Shown here one piece after another: positions 34,546 to 43,597 of a stretch of 64,000 bases of DNA. A program made the position numbers and the translations under genes. The notes under the pieces were generated by a model that had not been told where the DNA came from, did no database searches, and worked only from the letters and a program-made list of their open reading frames with translations. Source of the stretch: Deltaproteobacteria bacterium (GTDB lineage: Bacteria; Myxococcota_A; UBA9042; PHBI01; JACKFB01). The stretch covers positions 1-64,000 of the forward strand of contig JACKFB010000020.1 of the NCBI GenBank assembly GCA_020632695.1, written 5' to 3'. How positions within the stretch are numbered: the stretch's first letter is position 1; each line of letters opens with the position of its first letter.

Positions 34546-37500
34546 ATGGCTCGCGTAGGTGGACGGGCGCGCGGAGCCGGCCCCCTGGCGCGCGCCTCGC
34601 GCAGGCTGCGGGCGCTGGGGCGGGGCGCGGAGAACGCCTGGGAGATCCTGGCCCGTGGGCGCCTGGGCGCGCCCTACCGCGCCCCCTTCGAGGTGGAGCT
34701 GCTCGAGGGCGTGCTCTCGCTCAGGCACTACGTGGGCCCGCCCACCGAGCAGCCGGCGGGCGACGCGTTGCTGCTGGTGCCGCCCCTGATGGTGACCGCC
34801 GACGTGTACGACATCTCGCCGGAGCTGTCGGCGGTGGCCAGTCTGGCGGCCCAGGGCGTCGACGTGTGGGTGGTGGACTTCGGCGCCCCCGAGCACAGCG
34901 AGGGCGGCATGGATCGCACGCTGGACGACCACGTCCTGGCCGTGGACCGCGCCATCACCGAGGTGGCGGCCCGCACCGGGGGAGGCGTGCACGTCGCCGG
35001 CTACTCCCAGGGCGGCATGTTCGCCTACCAGGCCGCCGCGCTGCGCCACGGCCGCGACATCGCCTCGGTCATCACCCTGGGCAGCCCGGTGGACATGCGG
35101 CGCAACCTGCCCTTCCGCCTGGACGACACGCTGGCCGAGCGCTTCTTCTCGGCTCTGGGGCTGGGGCTCGCCGGCGCCCTCGAGCGCATCGAGGGGCTGC
35201 CGGGCACCATCACCAGCACGGGCTTCAAGCTGCTCAGCCCGCGACAGGAGCTCAAGCACCTCTTCGGGACCCTCGGCGTCCTGCACGACCGGGAGGCGCT
35301 GGAGCGCATCGAGCCGCGCCGGCGCTTCCTCGGCGGCGAGGGCTTCATCGGCTGGCCGGGGCCCGCCTTCCGCGACTTCGTGGGGCAGTTCATCGTCCAG
35401 AACCGCATGCGCTCGGGCGGCTTCGTCATCGACGGGCGCACGGTGTCGCTCGCGGATCTCCGCTGCCCCATCCTCTACTTCGTCGGCACCCGCGACGACA
35501 TGGCGCGTCCGGGGGCGGTCCGCGCCATCGAGCGTGCGGCGCCCCACGCCGAGACGCACTCGGTGGCGGTCGAGGCGGGCCACTTCGGCCTGGTGGTCGG
35601 CTCGCGCGCGCTCACCCTGACCTGGCCGACGGTGGCCCAGTGGATCCGCTGGCGCGCCGACCGGGGGCCGATGCCGCTGGCCATCGCCGAGGGCGCGGGG
35701 CCGGGGGGCGAGCCGCCCGAGGTCGCGCCGGACGGCCCCGATTCTCCCGCGCTGGACCTGCTGCTGCGCGCAGGCGAGGCGGTGTGGCGCGGGCTGGGCG
35801 AGGCGTCCCTGGCGGCCTCCGGGCTGGCCTCGGCCGCGCGCTGGCAGCTCCCCCGCGTCATCCGCCTGCTGGGGCTGGCCGACCACTCCCGGGTCAGCAT
35901 CGCGCGGCTGCTGAGCGAGCAGGCGCGGGCCATCCCCGACGAGACCTTCTTCCTGTGGGAGGGGCGCGCCTACACCTACGAGCAGGCCGACCGGCGGGTC
36001 AACCAGCTCGCTCGCGTGCTGTGGGACCTGGGCATCGGCCGTGGCCGCCACGTCGCCGTCTTCATGGGCAACCACCCCGACTACCTGACCGCCGTCGCGG
36101 CGCTCAACCGCCTGGGCGCCGTCGCCGTGCTGCTGAACGCCGACGCCCGCGGCGCGTCGCTGGCCCACGCCATGGTGGCCGGCTCGGTGGACGTCCTGCT
36201 CTGCGACGCCGAGCACGGCGAGGCGGCGCTGGAGGCCGCCGGGGCGCGCCCGGTGTGGGTGCTGGGCGCCGCCCAGGCCCAGCGCGCCGTCCCGAGCGGC
36301 GCCACCGACCTGGACCCGCAGATGGTGCACAGCTCGGGCGAGCCGCCCGACGGTCTCGACGTCGACGCCGGCATCGCCCGCGATCTGGCGCTGCTGCTCT
36401 TCACCTCGGGGACCACGGGGCTGCCCAAGGCCGCGCGCATCACGAACATGCGGCAGGTGGCGGCGGCGCTGTGGGCGGCCAGCCTCTGCGAGCTGACGCC
36501 CCGCAACACGGTGTACTGCGCGCTGCCGCTGCACCACGCCACCGGCATCCTGGTCGCCTGCGGCGCCGCGCTGGTGGGTGGCTCGCGCCTGGCCCTGGCG
36601 CCGCGGTTCTCCGCCAGCGGCTTCTGGGACGACGTGCGCCGCTACGGCGTGGACGTCGTGGTGTACGTGGGCGAGCTGTGCCGCTACCTGGTCAGCGCCC
36701 CCGGCCGCCCCGACGAGGCCGACCACCCCGTGCGCCTCTTCGTCGGCAACGGCATGCGCGCCGAGGTCTGGGAGCACCTGCTGGCGCGCTTCGGTCCGGT
36801 GCGGGTGATGGAGTTCTACGGCTCCACCGAGGGCAACGTGGTGCTGGCCAACGTCAGCGGCCAGAAGATCGGCTCGGTCGGTCAGCCGCTCACCGGCGCC
36901 GGCGAGGTGGCCGTGCTGCGCTGGGACCTGGACGCCGAGGCCCCCGCCCGCGACGCCGAGGGGCGGGCCGTCCGCGCGGCGCCCGGGGAGGCCGGCCTGC
37001 TGGTGTCGCGCATCGACTCCGAGCACCCGCTGGCCCGCTTCGAGGGCTACGTGGACCCCGACACCACCGCGCGGCGCGTGATGCGCGACCTCTTCGAGCC
37101 CGGCGACGCCTGGTTCGACACGGGCGACCTCATGCGCCGCGACGCCGACGGCGACTTCTGGTTCGTCGATCGGCTGGGGGAGACCTTCCGCTGGAAGGGC
37201 GAGAACGTCTCGAGCGCGCAGGTCGCGGCCGTGGTCGCCGAGGCCAGCTTCGTCTCGATGGCGACCGTCTACGGTGTCGCCTTGACCGGGCGCGAGGGGC
37301 GGGCCGGCATGGCGGCGGTGGAGCTGCTCCCGGGAGCCAGCTTCGACGGCGAGGCGCTCTACCGGCTGGTGGCCAAGAACCTCACCCCGGCCGCCCGGCC
37401 GCGCTTCGTGCGGGTGGTGCCGAAGCTGGAGACCACCGCGTCGCTCAAGGTGGACAAGAGCACGCTGCGCGCCGAGGGCGCCGACCCGGGCCGCGTGGGC

Positions 37501-37599
37501 GATCCGCTCTACCACCTCGACGAGCCGTCCGAGACCTACGCGCCGCTGACGATGAACGGCTGGGCGCAGCTCGTCGCCCGCCCGGCGACCCGGCTCTGA
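34546..37599 (+). CDS. Alpha/beta-hydrolase (PhaC-like) fused to acyl-CoA synthetase
   Basis: This 1,017-residue cytoplasmic fusion has two halves. Residues about 60-365 form a PHA-synthase/depolymerase-type alpha/beta hydrolase with nucleophile Ser154 in AGYSQGGM, TLGSPVDMRR, an acid in FVGTRDDMARP and a late His in EAGHFGLVVG. Residues about 440-990 form an ANL-family acyl-CoA ligase: ATP loop LLFTSGTTGLPKAARI, EFYGSTEGN, DTGDLMRRDADGDFWFVDR and the ligase-hinge RWKGENVS, as in FATP/FadD6-type long-chain enzymes. It could release a fatty acid and activate it to acyl-CoA. The same architecture is known from mycobacteria as a long acyl-CoA synthetase. The ATG at 34546 follows GGAG. Confidence 0.92.
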   Translation: MARVGGRARGAGPLARASRRLRALGRGAENAWEILARGRLGAPYRAPFEVELLEGVLSLRHYVGPPTEQPAGDALLLVPPLMVTADVYDISPELSAVASLAAQGVDVWVVDFGAPEHSEGGMDRTLDDHVLAVDRAITEVAARTGGGVHVAGYSQGGMFAYQAAALRHGRDIASVITLGSPVDMRRNLPFRLDDTLAERFFSALGLGLAGALERIEGLPGTITSTGFKLLSPRQELKHLFGTLGVLHDREALERIEPRRRFLGGEGFIGWPGPAFRDFVGQFIVQNRMRSGGFVIDGRTVSLADLRCPILYFVGTRDDMARPGAVRAIERAAPHAETHSVAVEAGHFGLVVGSRALTLTWPTVAQWIRWRADRGPMPLAIAEGAGPGGEPPEVAPDGPDSPALDLLLRAGEAVWRGLGEASLAASGLASAARWQLPRVIRLLGLADHSRVSIARLLSEQARAIPDETFFLWEGRAYTYEQADRRVNQLARVLWDLGIGRGRHVAVFMGNHPDYLTAVAALNRLGAVAVLLNADARGASLAHAMVAGSVDVLLCDAEHGEAALEAAGARPVWVLGAAQAQRAVPSGATDLDPQMVHSSGEPPDGLDVDAGIARDLALLLFTSGTTGLPKAARITNMRQVAAALWAASLCELTPRNTVYCALPLHHATGILVACGAALVGGSRLALAPRFSASGFWDDVRRYGVDVVVYVGELCRYLVSAPGRPDEADHPVRLFVGNGMRAEVWEHLLARFGPVRVMEFYGSTEGNVVLANVSGQKIGSVGQPLTGAGEVAVLRWDLDAEAPARDAEGRAVRAAPGEAGLLVSRIDSEHPLARFEGYVDPDTTARRVMRDLFEPGDAWFDTGDLMRRDADGDFWFVDRLGETFRWKGENVSSAQVAAVVAEASFVSMATVYGVALTGREGRAGMAAVELLPGASFDGEALYRLVAKNLTPAARPRFVRVVPKLETTASLKVDKSTLRAEGADPGRVGDPLYHLDEPSETYAPLTMNGWAQLVARPATRL

Positions 37600-37613
37600 G
37601 CGGACCGATCGCT

Positions 37614-38531
37614 TCAGGGGTTCAGGGCCCGCGAGGCCAGCCCGTGCTGCAGCCCGCGGGTGGAGAAGCGCAGCTCGGGCACGCCCAGGGCCTCCATGAG
37701 CACGTCGAGCAGGGTCGCGCCGCTCGGCAGCAGCTCTGCGCGGCCGGCCATGACCTCGGGCGCCAGGGCGCTCACCTCGGCCGGGCTCAGGGTGACCAGG
37801 TGGCGGGCGAGGCGGCGCACGGTGGCTGCGTCGATGATCGCGCCCTCGAGCCGCTGGGGATCCAACCGATCCAGCCCGCGTGAGAGCGCCACCAGGCAGG
37901 CCACGGTGCCGGCGACGCCGACCACGGGGGAGGGCAGGGGGACCGGCACGGACGCCCCGTCGATGGCGGCGCGGGCGTCGCGCCGGAGTCGGGCGACGTC
38001 CTCGGGGGCGGGCGGGAGCCTGGGCCAGTGGCGGTCGCGCAGGCGCACGCTGCCGATGTCGACGCTGACGCGGAGCGAGAGCGCGCCGGGGCGGCCGCTG
38101 ACCAGCTCGGTGGAGCCGCCGCCGATGTCGATGACCGTCACCCGCCCGGCCGCGCCGTCGCTGAGCACCCCCTCGAGGGTCAGCGTCGCCTCCTCCTCGC
38201 CGGACACCACCTGCGCCGTGACGCCGTGCCGTGCGACGAGCGCCAGCAGCTCACCCTGGTTGCTGGCGTCACGCGACGCGCTGGTCAGCCCGGCGAGCCG
38301 CGGACCCGCCCCCAACGCGTCAGCGACCTCCACCAGCTCGCCCAGGACGGCGTCCAGGCGCGCCATCGCCGCGGCGCTCACCGGGCCACCCGCCACCAGC
38401 CCCTCGCCGAGGCGCGTGAAGCGCAGCGCCTCCGCCACCGGGACCACGCGACCGTCGCGGGCCTCGGCGACCAGGAAGTTGGTCGTGTGAGTCCCGATGT
38501 CGAAGCATGCCACCCGCTCGCGCCCACCCAT
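37614..38531 (-). CDS. ppx: Exopolyphosphatase/GppA family phosphatase
   Basis: This 305-residue cytoplasmic ASKHA-fold protein is the short Ppx type. It has phosphate-1 loop FDIGTHTTNFLVAE, LTSASRDASN, SGEEEATLTLEGVL, phosphate-2 loop VIDIGGGSTELV and the later loop VVGVAGTVACL. It would cut inorganic polyphosphate or pppGpp; which one cannot be told. The ATG at 38531 follows GGAGG by 8 bases. It is convergent with the acyl-CoA synthetase gene (14-base gap) and divergent from pyrD. Confidence 0.92.
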   Translation of the reverse strand: MGGRERVACFDIGTHTTNFLVAEARDGRVVPVAEALRFTRLGEGLVAGGPVSAAAMARLDAVLGELVEVADALGAGPRLAGLTSASRDASNQGELLALVARHGVTAQVVSGEEEATLTLEGVLSDGAAGRVTVIDIGGGSTELVSGRPGALSLRVSVDIGSVRLRDRHWPRLPPAPEDVARLRRDARAAIDGASVPVPLPSPVVGVAGTVACLVALSRGLDRLDPQRLEGAIIDAATVRRLARHLVTLSPAEVSALAPEVMAGRAELLPSGATLLDVLMEALGVPELRFSTRGLQHGLASRALNP

Positions 38532-38695
38532 CGCCCGGCCTCCGGCTCGGGGCCCGCGCCGCGCCGGGCCCACCCCGATGTACCCGGCCCGCCCGTCGCC
38601 GCGCAACGCCCGCGTTCGCGCTGGAACCCGAGCCGCGCGCGCGGTAAGAGGGCGCCTGCGCCCCGGTCCCGCCCACACGCTCCGAGATTCGCGCC

Positions 38696-39745
38696 ATGTA
38701 TGCCCTCGCGCGCCCCCTGCTCTTCCGCCTCGACGCCGAGAAGGCCCACGAGCTCGTCTTCGCTTCGGTCGCCGGCCTGGGCCCGGTCGCGCGCCTGGGG
38801 ATGCGGCTCACCCTGCCCATGCCCGATCCGCGGCTGGCCGTGACGGTCGCCGGGCTGCGCTGGCCGACGCCGGTCGGGCTGGCGGCGGGGCTCGACAAGG
38901 ACGGGCGCCTGGTCCGCTTCTGGCCCGAGCTGGGCTTCGGCGCGGTCGAGCTGGGCACGGTCACCGCCCTGGCCCAACCGGGAAACCCGCGCCCGCGCCT
39001 GTTCCGCGTGCCTGACGCGGGCGCGCTCATCAACCGCATGGGCTTCAACAACGCCGGCTCCCAGGCGCTGGCCACGCGCCTGCGCGCGCTCCGCGACGCG
39101 GGCGCGTGGCCCGAGGTGCCCATCGGGGTGAACCTGGGCAAGTCCAAGGTGACGGAGCTGGACGACGCGGTGCAGGACTACGCCACCAGCGCCCAGCGCC
39201 TGGCCGAGCTGGCCGACTACCTGGTGGTCAACGTCAGCTCGCCCAATACGCCGGGGCTGCGCACCCTGCAGGACGCCGACCGCCTCGCCGCCATCGTGCG
39301 CGCGGTGGTGGGCGCGGCTTCGGGGCGTCCGGTCTTCGTGAAGCTGGCGCCGGACCTCGGGGAGCCGGCGCTGGACGACGCGGTGGCGGTCTCGGCGGCC
39401 GAGGGCGCCGCGGGGTTCATCGCCACCAACACCACCATCGACCACCAGGGGCTCGCCGAGGTGGGCGCGGGCGGCCTGTCGGGGCGTCCGCTCTTCTCGC
39501 GCGCGCTCGAGGTGGTGCGCCACGTGGCCGCGCGCACCGATCTGCCGGTCATCGGCGTCGGCGGCGTCCACGGCGCCGACCAGGTCCTGGAGATGCTGGC
39601 GGCAGGCGCGGCGGCCGTGCAGATCTACACGGCGCTCATCTACGAGGGCCCGACGCTGGTGGGCCGCATCCTCGGCGAGCTGTCCCGCGCGCTCGACGAA
39701 TCGGGCGCGCCGGATCTCCCCACCCTGGTCGCCTCCTCCCGATGA
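38696..39745 (+). CDS. pyrD: Dihydroorotate dehydrogenase (quinone), class 2
   Basis: This 349-residue enzyme of pyrimidine synthesis oxidises dihydroorotate to orotate with a membrane quinone. The N-terminal helices (MYALARPLLFRLDAEKAHEL) are the membrane-associating part of class 2 enzymes. The FMN barrel has VGLAAGLDKDG, INRMGFNNAG, NVSSPNTPGLR with the class 2 catalytic Ser, VKLAPDL, NTT and IGVGGVHGADQ. Length and motifs are standard. It overlaps rsgA by four bases (ATGA), a pairing with no obvious functional link. Confidence 0.96.
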   Translation: MYALARPLLFRLDAEKAHELVFASVAGLGPVARLGMRLTLPMPDPRLAVTVAGLRWPTPVGLAAGLDKDGRLVRFWPELGFGAVELGTVTALAQPGNPRPRLFRVPDAGALINRMGFNNAGSQALATRLRALRDAGAWPEVPIGVNLGKSKVTELDDAVQDYATSAQRLAELADYLVVNVSSPNTPGLRTLQDADRLAAIVRAVVGAASGRPVFVKLAPDLGEPALDDAVAVSAAEGAAGFIATNTTIDHQGLAEVGAGGLSGRPLFSRALEVVRHVAARTDLPVIGVGGVHGADQVLEMLAAGAAAVQIYTALIYEGPTLVGRILGELSRALDESGAPDLPTLVASSR

Positions 39746-40647
39746 GCGCCGCCCGCCGATTCGAGGGGACCGTCGTCGAGGTCCACGGCATGCGGGCCAC
39801 GGTGCTGCGCCACGACGACGGGACCCGGGTGCGCTGCCGCCCCCTGCGCGACCGCACCCAGCTCGCCGTGGGCGACCGGGTCGAGGTGACCGACGACCGC
39901 CACGGCCTCGAGATCACCGCGCTGGCGCCGCGCGAGCGCTGCCTCTGGCGCCCGGTCGAGCGAGGCCGCCTGCTGATGGCGGCCCACGTGGACCGGCTCG
40001 TCGTGGTCTGCGCGGTCGAGCCGCCGCCGCGCCCGGGCCTCCTCGATCGCTTCATCATCGCCGCCGACGCCGAGGACATCGACGTCGTGCTGGTGCTCAA
40101 CAAGGTGGACCTGCCCGAGGTCGACGCCGCCCGCGAGCTGCTCGGGCCCTACCGCGCGATGGACTACCCCGTCCTGGAGACCTCGGCCCACGCCGGCGGC
40201 GGCGTCGAGGCGCTGCGCGAGCTGGCCCGGGAGGGCCTCACCGTGCTGGCCGGCCACTCCGGCGTGGGCAAGTCCTCGCTGCTCAACGCGCTGGTCCCCG
40301 GCTCCGCGCTGGCCGTCGGCGAGGTGAACGCCACCACCGGCCGCGGCCGCCACACCACCTCGGTGACCACCTGCCAGTCGCTGGGCGCCGCCTGGCCCGA
40401 GGGCGGGCTGCTGGTGGACACGCCGGGCGTCCGCGCCTTCGGCCTCTACGGCTTCGAGCTGACCCGCATCGCCCACGGCTTCCGCGACCTGCGCCCCCAC
40501 GTCGGCGCCTGCCGGTTCCGCGACTGCCTTCACGAGGGCGAGCCGGGCTGCGGCGTGGCCGACGCCGTGGCCCGGGGAGCGGTCGCCGCCGAGCGCCACG
40601 AGAGCTACCTGCGCATCCTCGGCTCGGTGCGGCGCGGCGAGGGCTGA
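39742..40647 (+). CDS. rsgA: Ribosome small subunit-dependent GTPase A
   Basis: This 301-residue circularly permuted GTPase assists 30S maturation. An N-terminal OB-fold (FEGTVVEVHGMRATV; VGDRVEVT) precedes the G motifs in the permuted order: G4 NKVDL, G5 ETSA, G1 GHSGVGKSS, G2 TTGRGRHTT and G3 DTPGVRAF. The C-terminal zinc site has the Cys/His set CRFRDCLHEGEPGCGV. All elements are present. Translation is coupled to pyrD. Confidence 0.96.
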   Translation: MSAARRFEGTVVEVHGMRATVLRHDDGTRVRCRPLRDRTQLAVGDRVEVTDDRHGLEITALAPRERCLWRPVERGRLLMAAHVDRLVVVCAVEPPPRPGLLDRFIIAADAEDIDVVLVLNKVDLPEVDAARELLGPYRAMDYPVLETSAHAGGGVEALRELAREGLTVLAGHSGVGKSSLLNALVPGSALAVGEVNATTGRGRHTTSVTTCQSLGAAWPEGGLLVDTPGVRAFGLYGFELTRIAHGFRDLRPHVGACRFRDCLHEGEPGCGVADAVARGAVAAERHESYLRILGSVRRGEG

Positions 40648-40683
40648 GCCGGCGGCCGCCGCTCGGGCGGGGCGACGCGAGGT

Positions 40684-40712
40684 TTGACGGCGGCACCCAC
40701 CGTCCCGATACT
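40684..40712 (+). promoter_or_regulatory. Predicted leaderless promoter of SGNH hydrolase gene
   Basis: TTGACG (40684-40689), a 17-base spacer and GATACT (40707-40712), ending 7 bases before the GTG at 40720. No ribosome-binding site is seen. Confidence 0.5.
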
Positions 40713-40719
40713 TCCGCGC

Positions 40720-42045
40720 GTGAAGTCCCTCCGCCTCCTCCCGGCCGCCACGACCGCCTTCGCGCTGCTGCTGCCGGCCATGACGGCCCGGCCCGCGACG
40801 CCGCCCGCACCCCTCCCCGAGCCGACGCCGGTGCTCGCGCCCGACGGGCCCATCCCCGCCGAAGCCCTGGGGGTGCCGACGCCCGTCACCGACCCCAGCG
40901 GCCGAGCGCTGTACCACTTCTACGACAGCCTGCGGGCCAGCGCCCGCGGTGAGCACAAGACCCGCATCGTGGTCTACGGCGCCAGCCACGTGGCCGGCGA
41001 CTTCTTCACCCGGGTGGTGCGGCACCGGCTGCAGGGGCTCTTCGGTGACGCGGGCATCGGCTTCGTCGTCCCGGCGCGCCCGTGGCGCGACTACAACCAG
41101 CGCGACGCGAACCTCTCCTACTCCAATCGCGGCTGGGAGCAGTCCTACGTGAGCTCGCGCTGGGGCCGCGAGGACGGCCTCTACGGGCTGGCCGGCTGCT
41201 CGTTCCGCAGCAGCGACAAGCGCGCCTGGTGCAAGGTCTCCACCGCGCGCTCCAGCCCCTTCGGCGGCGCCTCCGACGAGATCGAGGTCTGGTACTGGAA
41301 GCAACCCCACGGCGGTGACTTCGACGTCGTCATCGACGGGGCGCGGAAGAAGCGGGTGAAGACCCGCGCCCGCGAGGCCAGCCCCGGCTACGCGACCTTC
41401 GAGCTGACCGACGGACCCCACGAGGTCGAGATCCGCCCGCGGGGCAACGGCGAGGTGCTCCTCTTCGGCGTGGCGCTCGACCGCAGCCGCCCCGGCGTCG
41501 TGATGGACACGATGGGCATCAACGGCGCCCGCGCCTCGGCGCAGCTCCAGTGGGACCCGCGGCTCTTCGCCGAGCACCTCACCCGCCGCGACCCCGACCT
41601 GGTGGTCCTGGCCTACGGGACCAACGCCATCGGCGACGACGACGACCCGATCGAGTCCTACGAGAAGCGGCTGGACCTGGTCGTCAACCGGGTGCGCTCG
41701 CTGCTGCCCCAGACGAGCTGCCTCATCGTGGGGCCCAGCGACCGGCCCATCAAGGTGGACAACGTCGGCCCCGATCGGGAGGAGTTCCTCTCGTTCCTCC
41801 CGCGCTCCCGGCAGGAGGCGGTCATCGCGGTGCAGCAGCGCGTCGCCCACCGCTACGGGTGCGGCCACTGGGACATGGCCGCCGCCATGGGGGGCACGCT
41901 CTCCATGGTCGAGTGGGTGGCGTCCGAGCCGCGCCTCGGGGCCCGCGACTACGTCCACCTGACCCGCGCCGGATACGAGCGCCTGGCCGACCTGTTCTGG
42001 GACGCCCTCATGGCCGGCTACGACGGGGGCGCGCGCCTGGAGTAG
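40720..42045 (+). CDS. Exported SGNH/GDSL hydrolase, probable polymer O-acetyl esterase/transferase
   Basis: The start GTG at 40720 gives 441 residues with a signal peptide (LRLLPAATTAFALLLPAMTA). Block I is VVYGASHVAGDFF, with likely nucleophile Ser89 and Ala in place of the usual Asp of GDS. Block II lies in DTMGINGARA, block III is AYGTN (Asn302) and block V is DYVHL (Asp410, His413). FGDAGIGFVVPARPW matches a group of SGNH proteins found beside MBOAT acyltransferases. It probably transfers or removes acetyl groups on a periplasmic polymer. The next gene, 114 bases downstream, is an MBOAT with its own promoter. Confidence 0.85.
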   Translation: MKSLRLLPAATTAFALLLPAMTARPATPPAPLPEPTPVLAPDGPIPAEALGVPTPVTDPSGRALYHFYDSLRASARGEHKTRIVVYGASHVAGDFFTRVVRHRLQGLFGDAGIGFVVPARPWRDYNQRDANLSYSNRGWEQSYVSSRWGREDGLYGLAGCSFRSSDKRAWCKVSTARSSPFGGASDEIEVWYWKQPHGGDFDVVIDGARKKRVKTRAREASPGYATFELTDGPHEVEIRPRGNGEVLLFGVALDRSRPGVVMDTMGINGARASAQLQWDPRLFAEHLTRRDPDLVVLAYGTNAIGDDDDPIESYEKRLDLVVNRVRSLLPQTSCLIVGPSDRPIKVDNVGPDREEFLSFLPRSRQEAVIAVQQRVAHRYGCGHWDMAAAMGGTLSMVEWVASEPRLGARDYVHLTRAGYERLADLFWDALMAGYDGGARLE

Positions 42046-42085
42046 CCCGCCGAAGCCCGCGGAGCGGCCCCCGCAGAGGAGCAGC

Positions 42086-42114
42086 TTGACCCGCGGGCGG
42101 TCTCACCCTAAAGA
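42086..42114 (+). promoter_or_regulatory. Predicted promoter of MBOAT gene
   Basis: TTGACC (42086-42091), a 17-base spacer and TAAAGA (42109-42114). The leader would be about 40 bases with GGGAG near the ATG at 42160. Confidence 0.45.
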
Positions 42115-42159
42115 CACGCCCTCCGCCGTCGGCGCCCTCGACGCCTCCCGGGAGCACCC

Positions 42160-43590
42160 ATGCTCTTCAACAGCCTCGAGTACGCGATCTTCTTGATCGC
42201 GGTCCTCGTGGTGTACTGGGCCCTGGCCCGTACACGGGCGCTGCGGATCGCATTCCTGCTCGTCGCCAGCTACGTCTTCTACGCCGCGTCGAACCCCTGG
42301 TTCATCTCGCTGCTGGCGGCCTCGACGGTCACCGACTACTTCGCCGCCCTCGGCATGGACCGCGCGCGCGCTCGCGAGCGGCCGGGCGCGCGCAAGGCCT
42401 GGCTGATCCTGAGCCTGGTGCTCAACCTCGGCCTGCTGGCCGTGTTCAAGTACTCGAACTTCTTCTACGAGTCGGTGGTCGACCTCGCCAACCTCTTCGG
42501 GGCCGGCTGGACCTTCGAGCGTCTGGACATCCTGCTGCCCGCCGGCATCAGCTTCTACACCTTCCAGACGATGAGCTACTCCATCGACGTCTACCGCGGG
42601 AAGCTCGAGCCCGAGCGCAGCTTCCTGCGATTCGCCTTCTTCGTCGGCTACTTCCCGCAGCTCGTCGCCGGCCCCATCGTCCGCGCCATCGACTTCCTGC
42701 CGCAGATCCCGAAGCCCCCCTTCGTGTCGCGGCTCCAGGCCGGGCGCGCCTTCTGGCTCATCGGCATCGGCCTGTTCAAGAAGGTGGTCATCGCCGACTA
42801 CCTGGCGGTGAACCTGGTCGACCGCGTCTTCGATGCTCCAGAGCGCTTCAGCTCCGTCGAGATCCTGCTCGGGCTCTACGCCTACACGATGCAGGTCTAC
42901 ATGGACTTCTCCGCGTACTCGGACATCGCCATCGGCTCGGCGCTGCTGATGGGCTTCCACCTGCCCGACAACTTCGACCGCCCCTACGCCGCCACCAGCA
43001 TCGCCGACTTCTGGCGTCGGTGGCACATGACGCTCGGCTCGTGGCTGCGCGACTACCTCTACTACCCCCTGGGCGGCTCCCGCCGCGGCGACGGGCGCGC
43101 CTACCTCAACCTCTACATCACCTTCCTGCTCATCGGCCTCTGGCACGGCGCCCGCTGGACCTTCGTGGCCTACGGCTTCCTCCACGCGACGGCCATGTGC
43201 ATCAACCGCTACTTCCGCGTCCACGTGGGCGGCCGCGACAAGACGCCGCACTGGGGCTGGGCCTGGCTGTGGCGGGTCGCCCTGACGCTGCACTTCGTGG
43301 TGTTCGCGCGCATCCTCTTCCGGTCCCAGTCCTTCGGCCAGGCCGCCGACGTCGCGAGCGCCCTGGTCTCCGGGGGCACCCACGTGACCGCCATGACGCC
43401 GCTGCTGTGGGGGATGCTCCTGGGCTCCTTCGTGGTTCATTGGCTGCCGCGGCGCTATGTCGATGGCATCGGGCGCACCTACGAGCGCCTGCCCATCGTG
43501 CTGCAGGGCGCCCTGCTGGCGGCGGCCATCCTGATGATGATGCAGGTGGCCAGCGCCGACGTCGTCCCCTTCATCTACTTCCAGTTCTGA
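42160..43590 (+). CDS. MBOAT family O-acyltransferase
   Basis: This 476-residue polytopic inner-membrane protein (about 11 helices) starts MLFNSLEYAIFLIAVLVVYW, as AlgI/PatA-type proteins do. It contains LPAGISFYTFQTMSYSIDVY, YFPQLVAGPIVRA, FWRRWHMTLGSWLRDYLYYP and the catalytic-His motif IGLWHGARWTF (His329). The family moves acetyl groups across the membrane for alginate, peptidoglycan or other polysaccharide O-acetylation. With the SGNH protein upstream and the PEGA protein 7 bases downstream it forms a likely polymer-modification module; the polymer is unknown. Confidence 0.95.
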   Translation: MLFNSLEYAIFLIAVLVVYWALARTRALRIAFLLVASYVFYAASNPWFISLLAASTVTDYFAALGMDRARARERPGARKAWLILSLVLNLGLLAVFKYSNFFYESVVDLANLFGAGWTFERLDILLPAGISFYTFQTMSYSIDVYRGKLEPERSFLRFAFFVGYFPQLVAGPIVRAIDFLPQIPKPPFVSRLQAGRAFWLIGIGLFKKVVIADYLAVNLVDRVFDAPERFSSVEILLGLYAYTMQVYMDFSAYSDIAIGSALLMGFHLPDNFDRPYAATSIADFWRRWHMTLGSWLRDYLYYPLGGSRRGDGRAYLNLYITFLLIGLWHGARWTFVAYGFLHATAMCINRYFRVHVGGRDKTPHWGWAWLWRVALTLHFVVFARILFRSQSFGQAADVASALVSGGTHVTAMTPLLWGMLLGSFVVHWLPRRYVDGIGRTYERLPIVLQGALLAAAILMMMQVASADVVPFIYFQF

Positions 43591-43597
43591 GCGCGAG

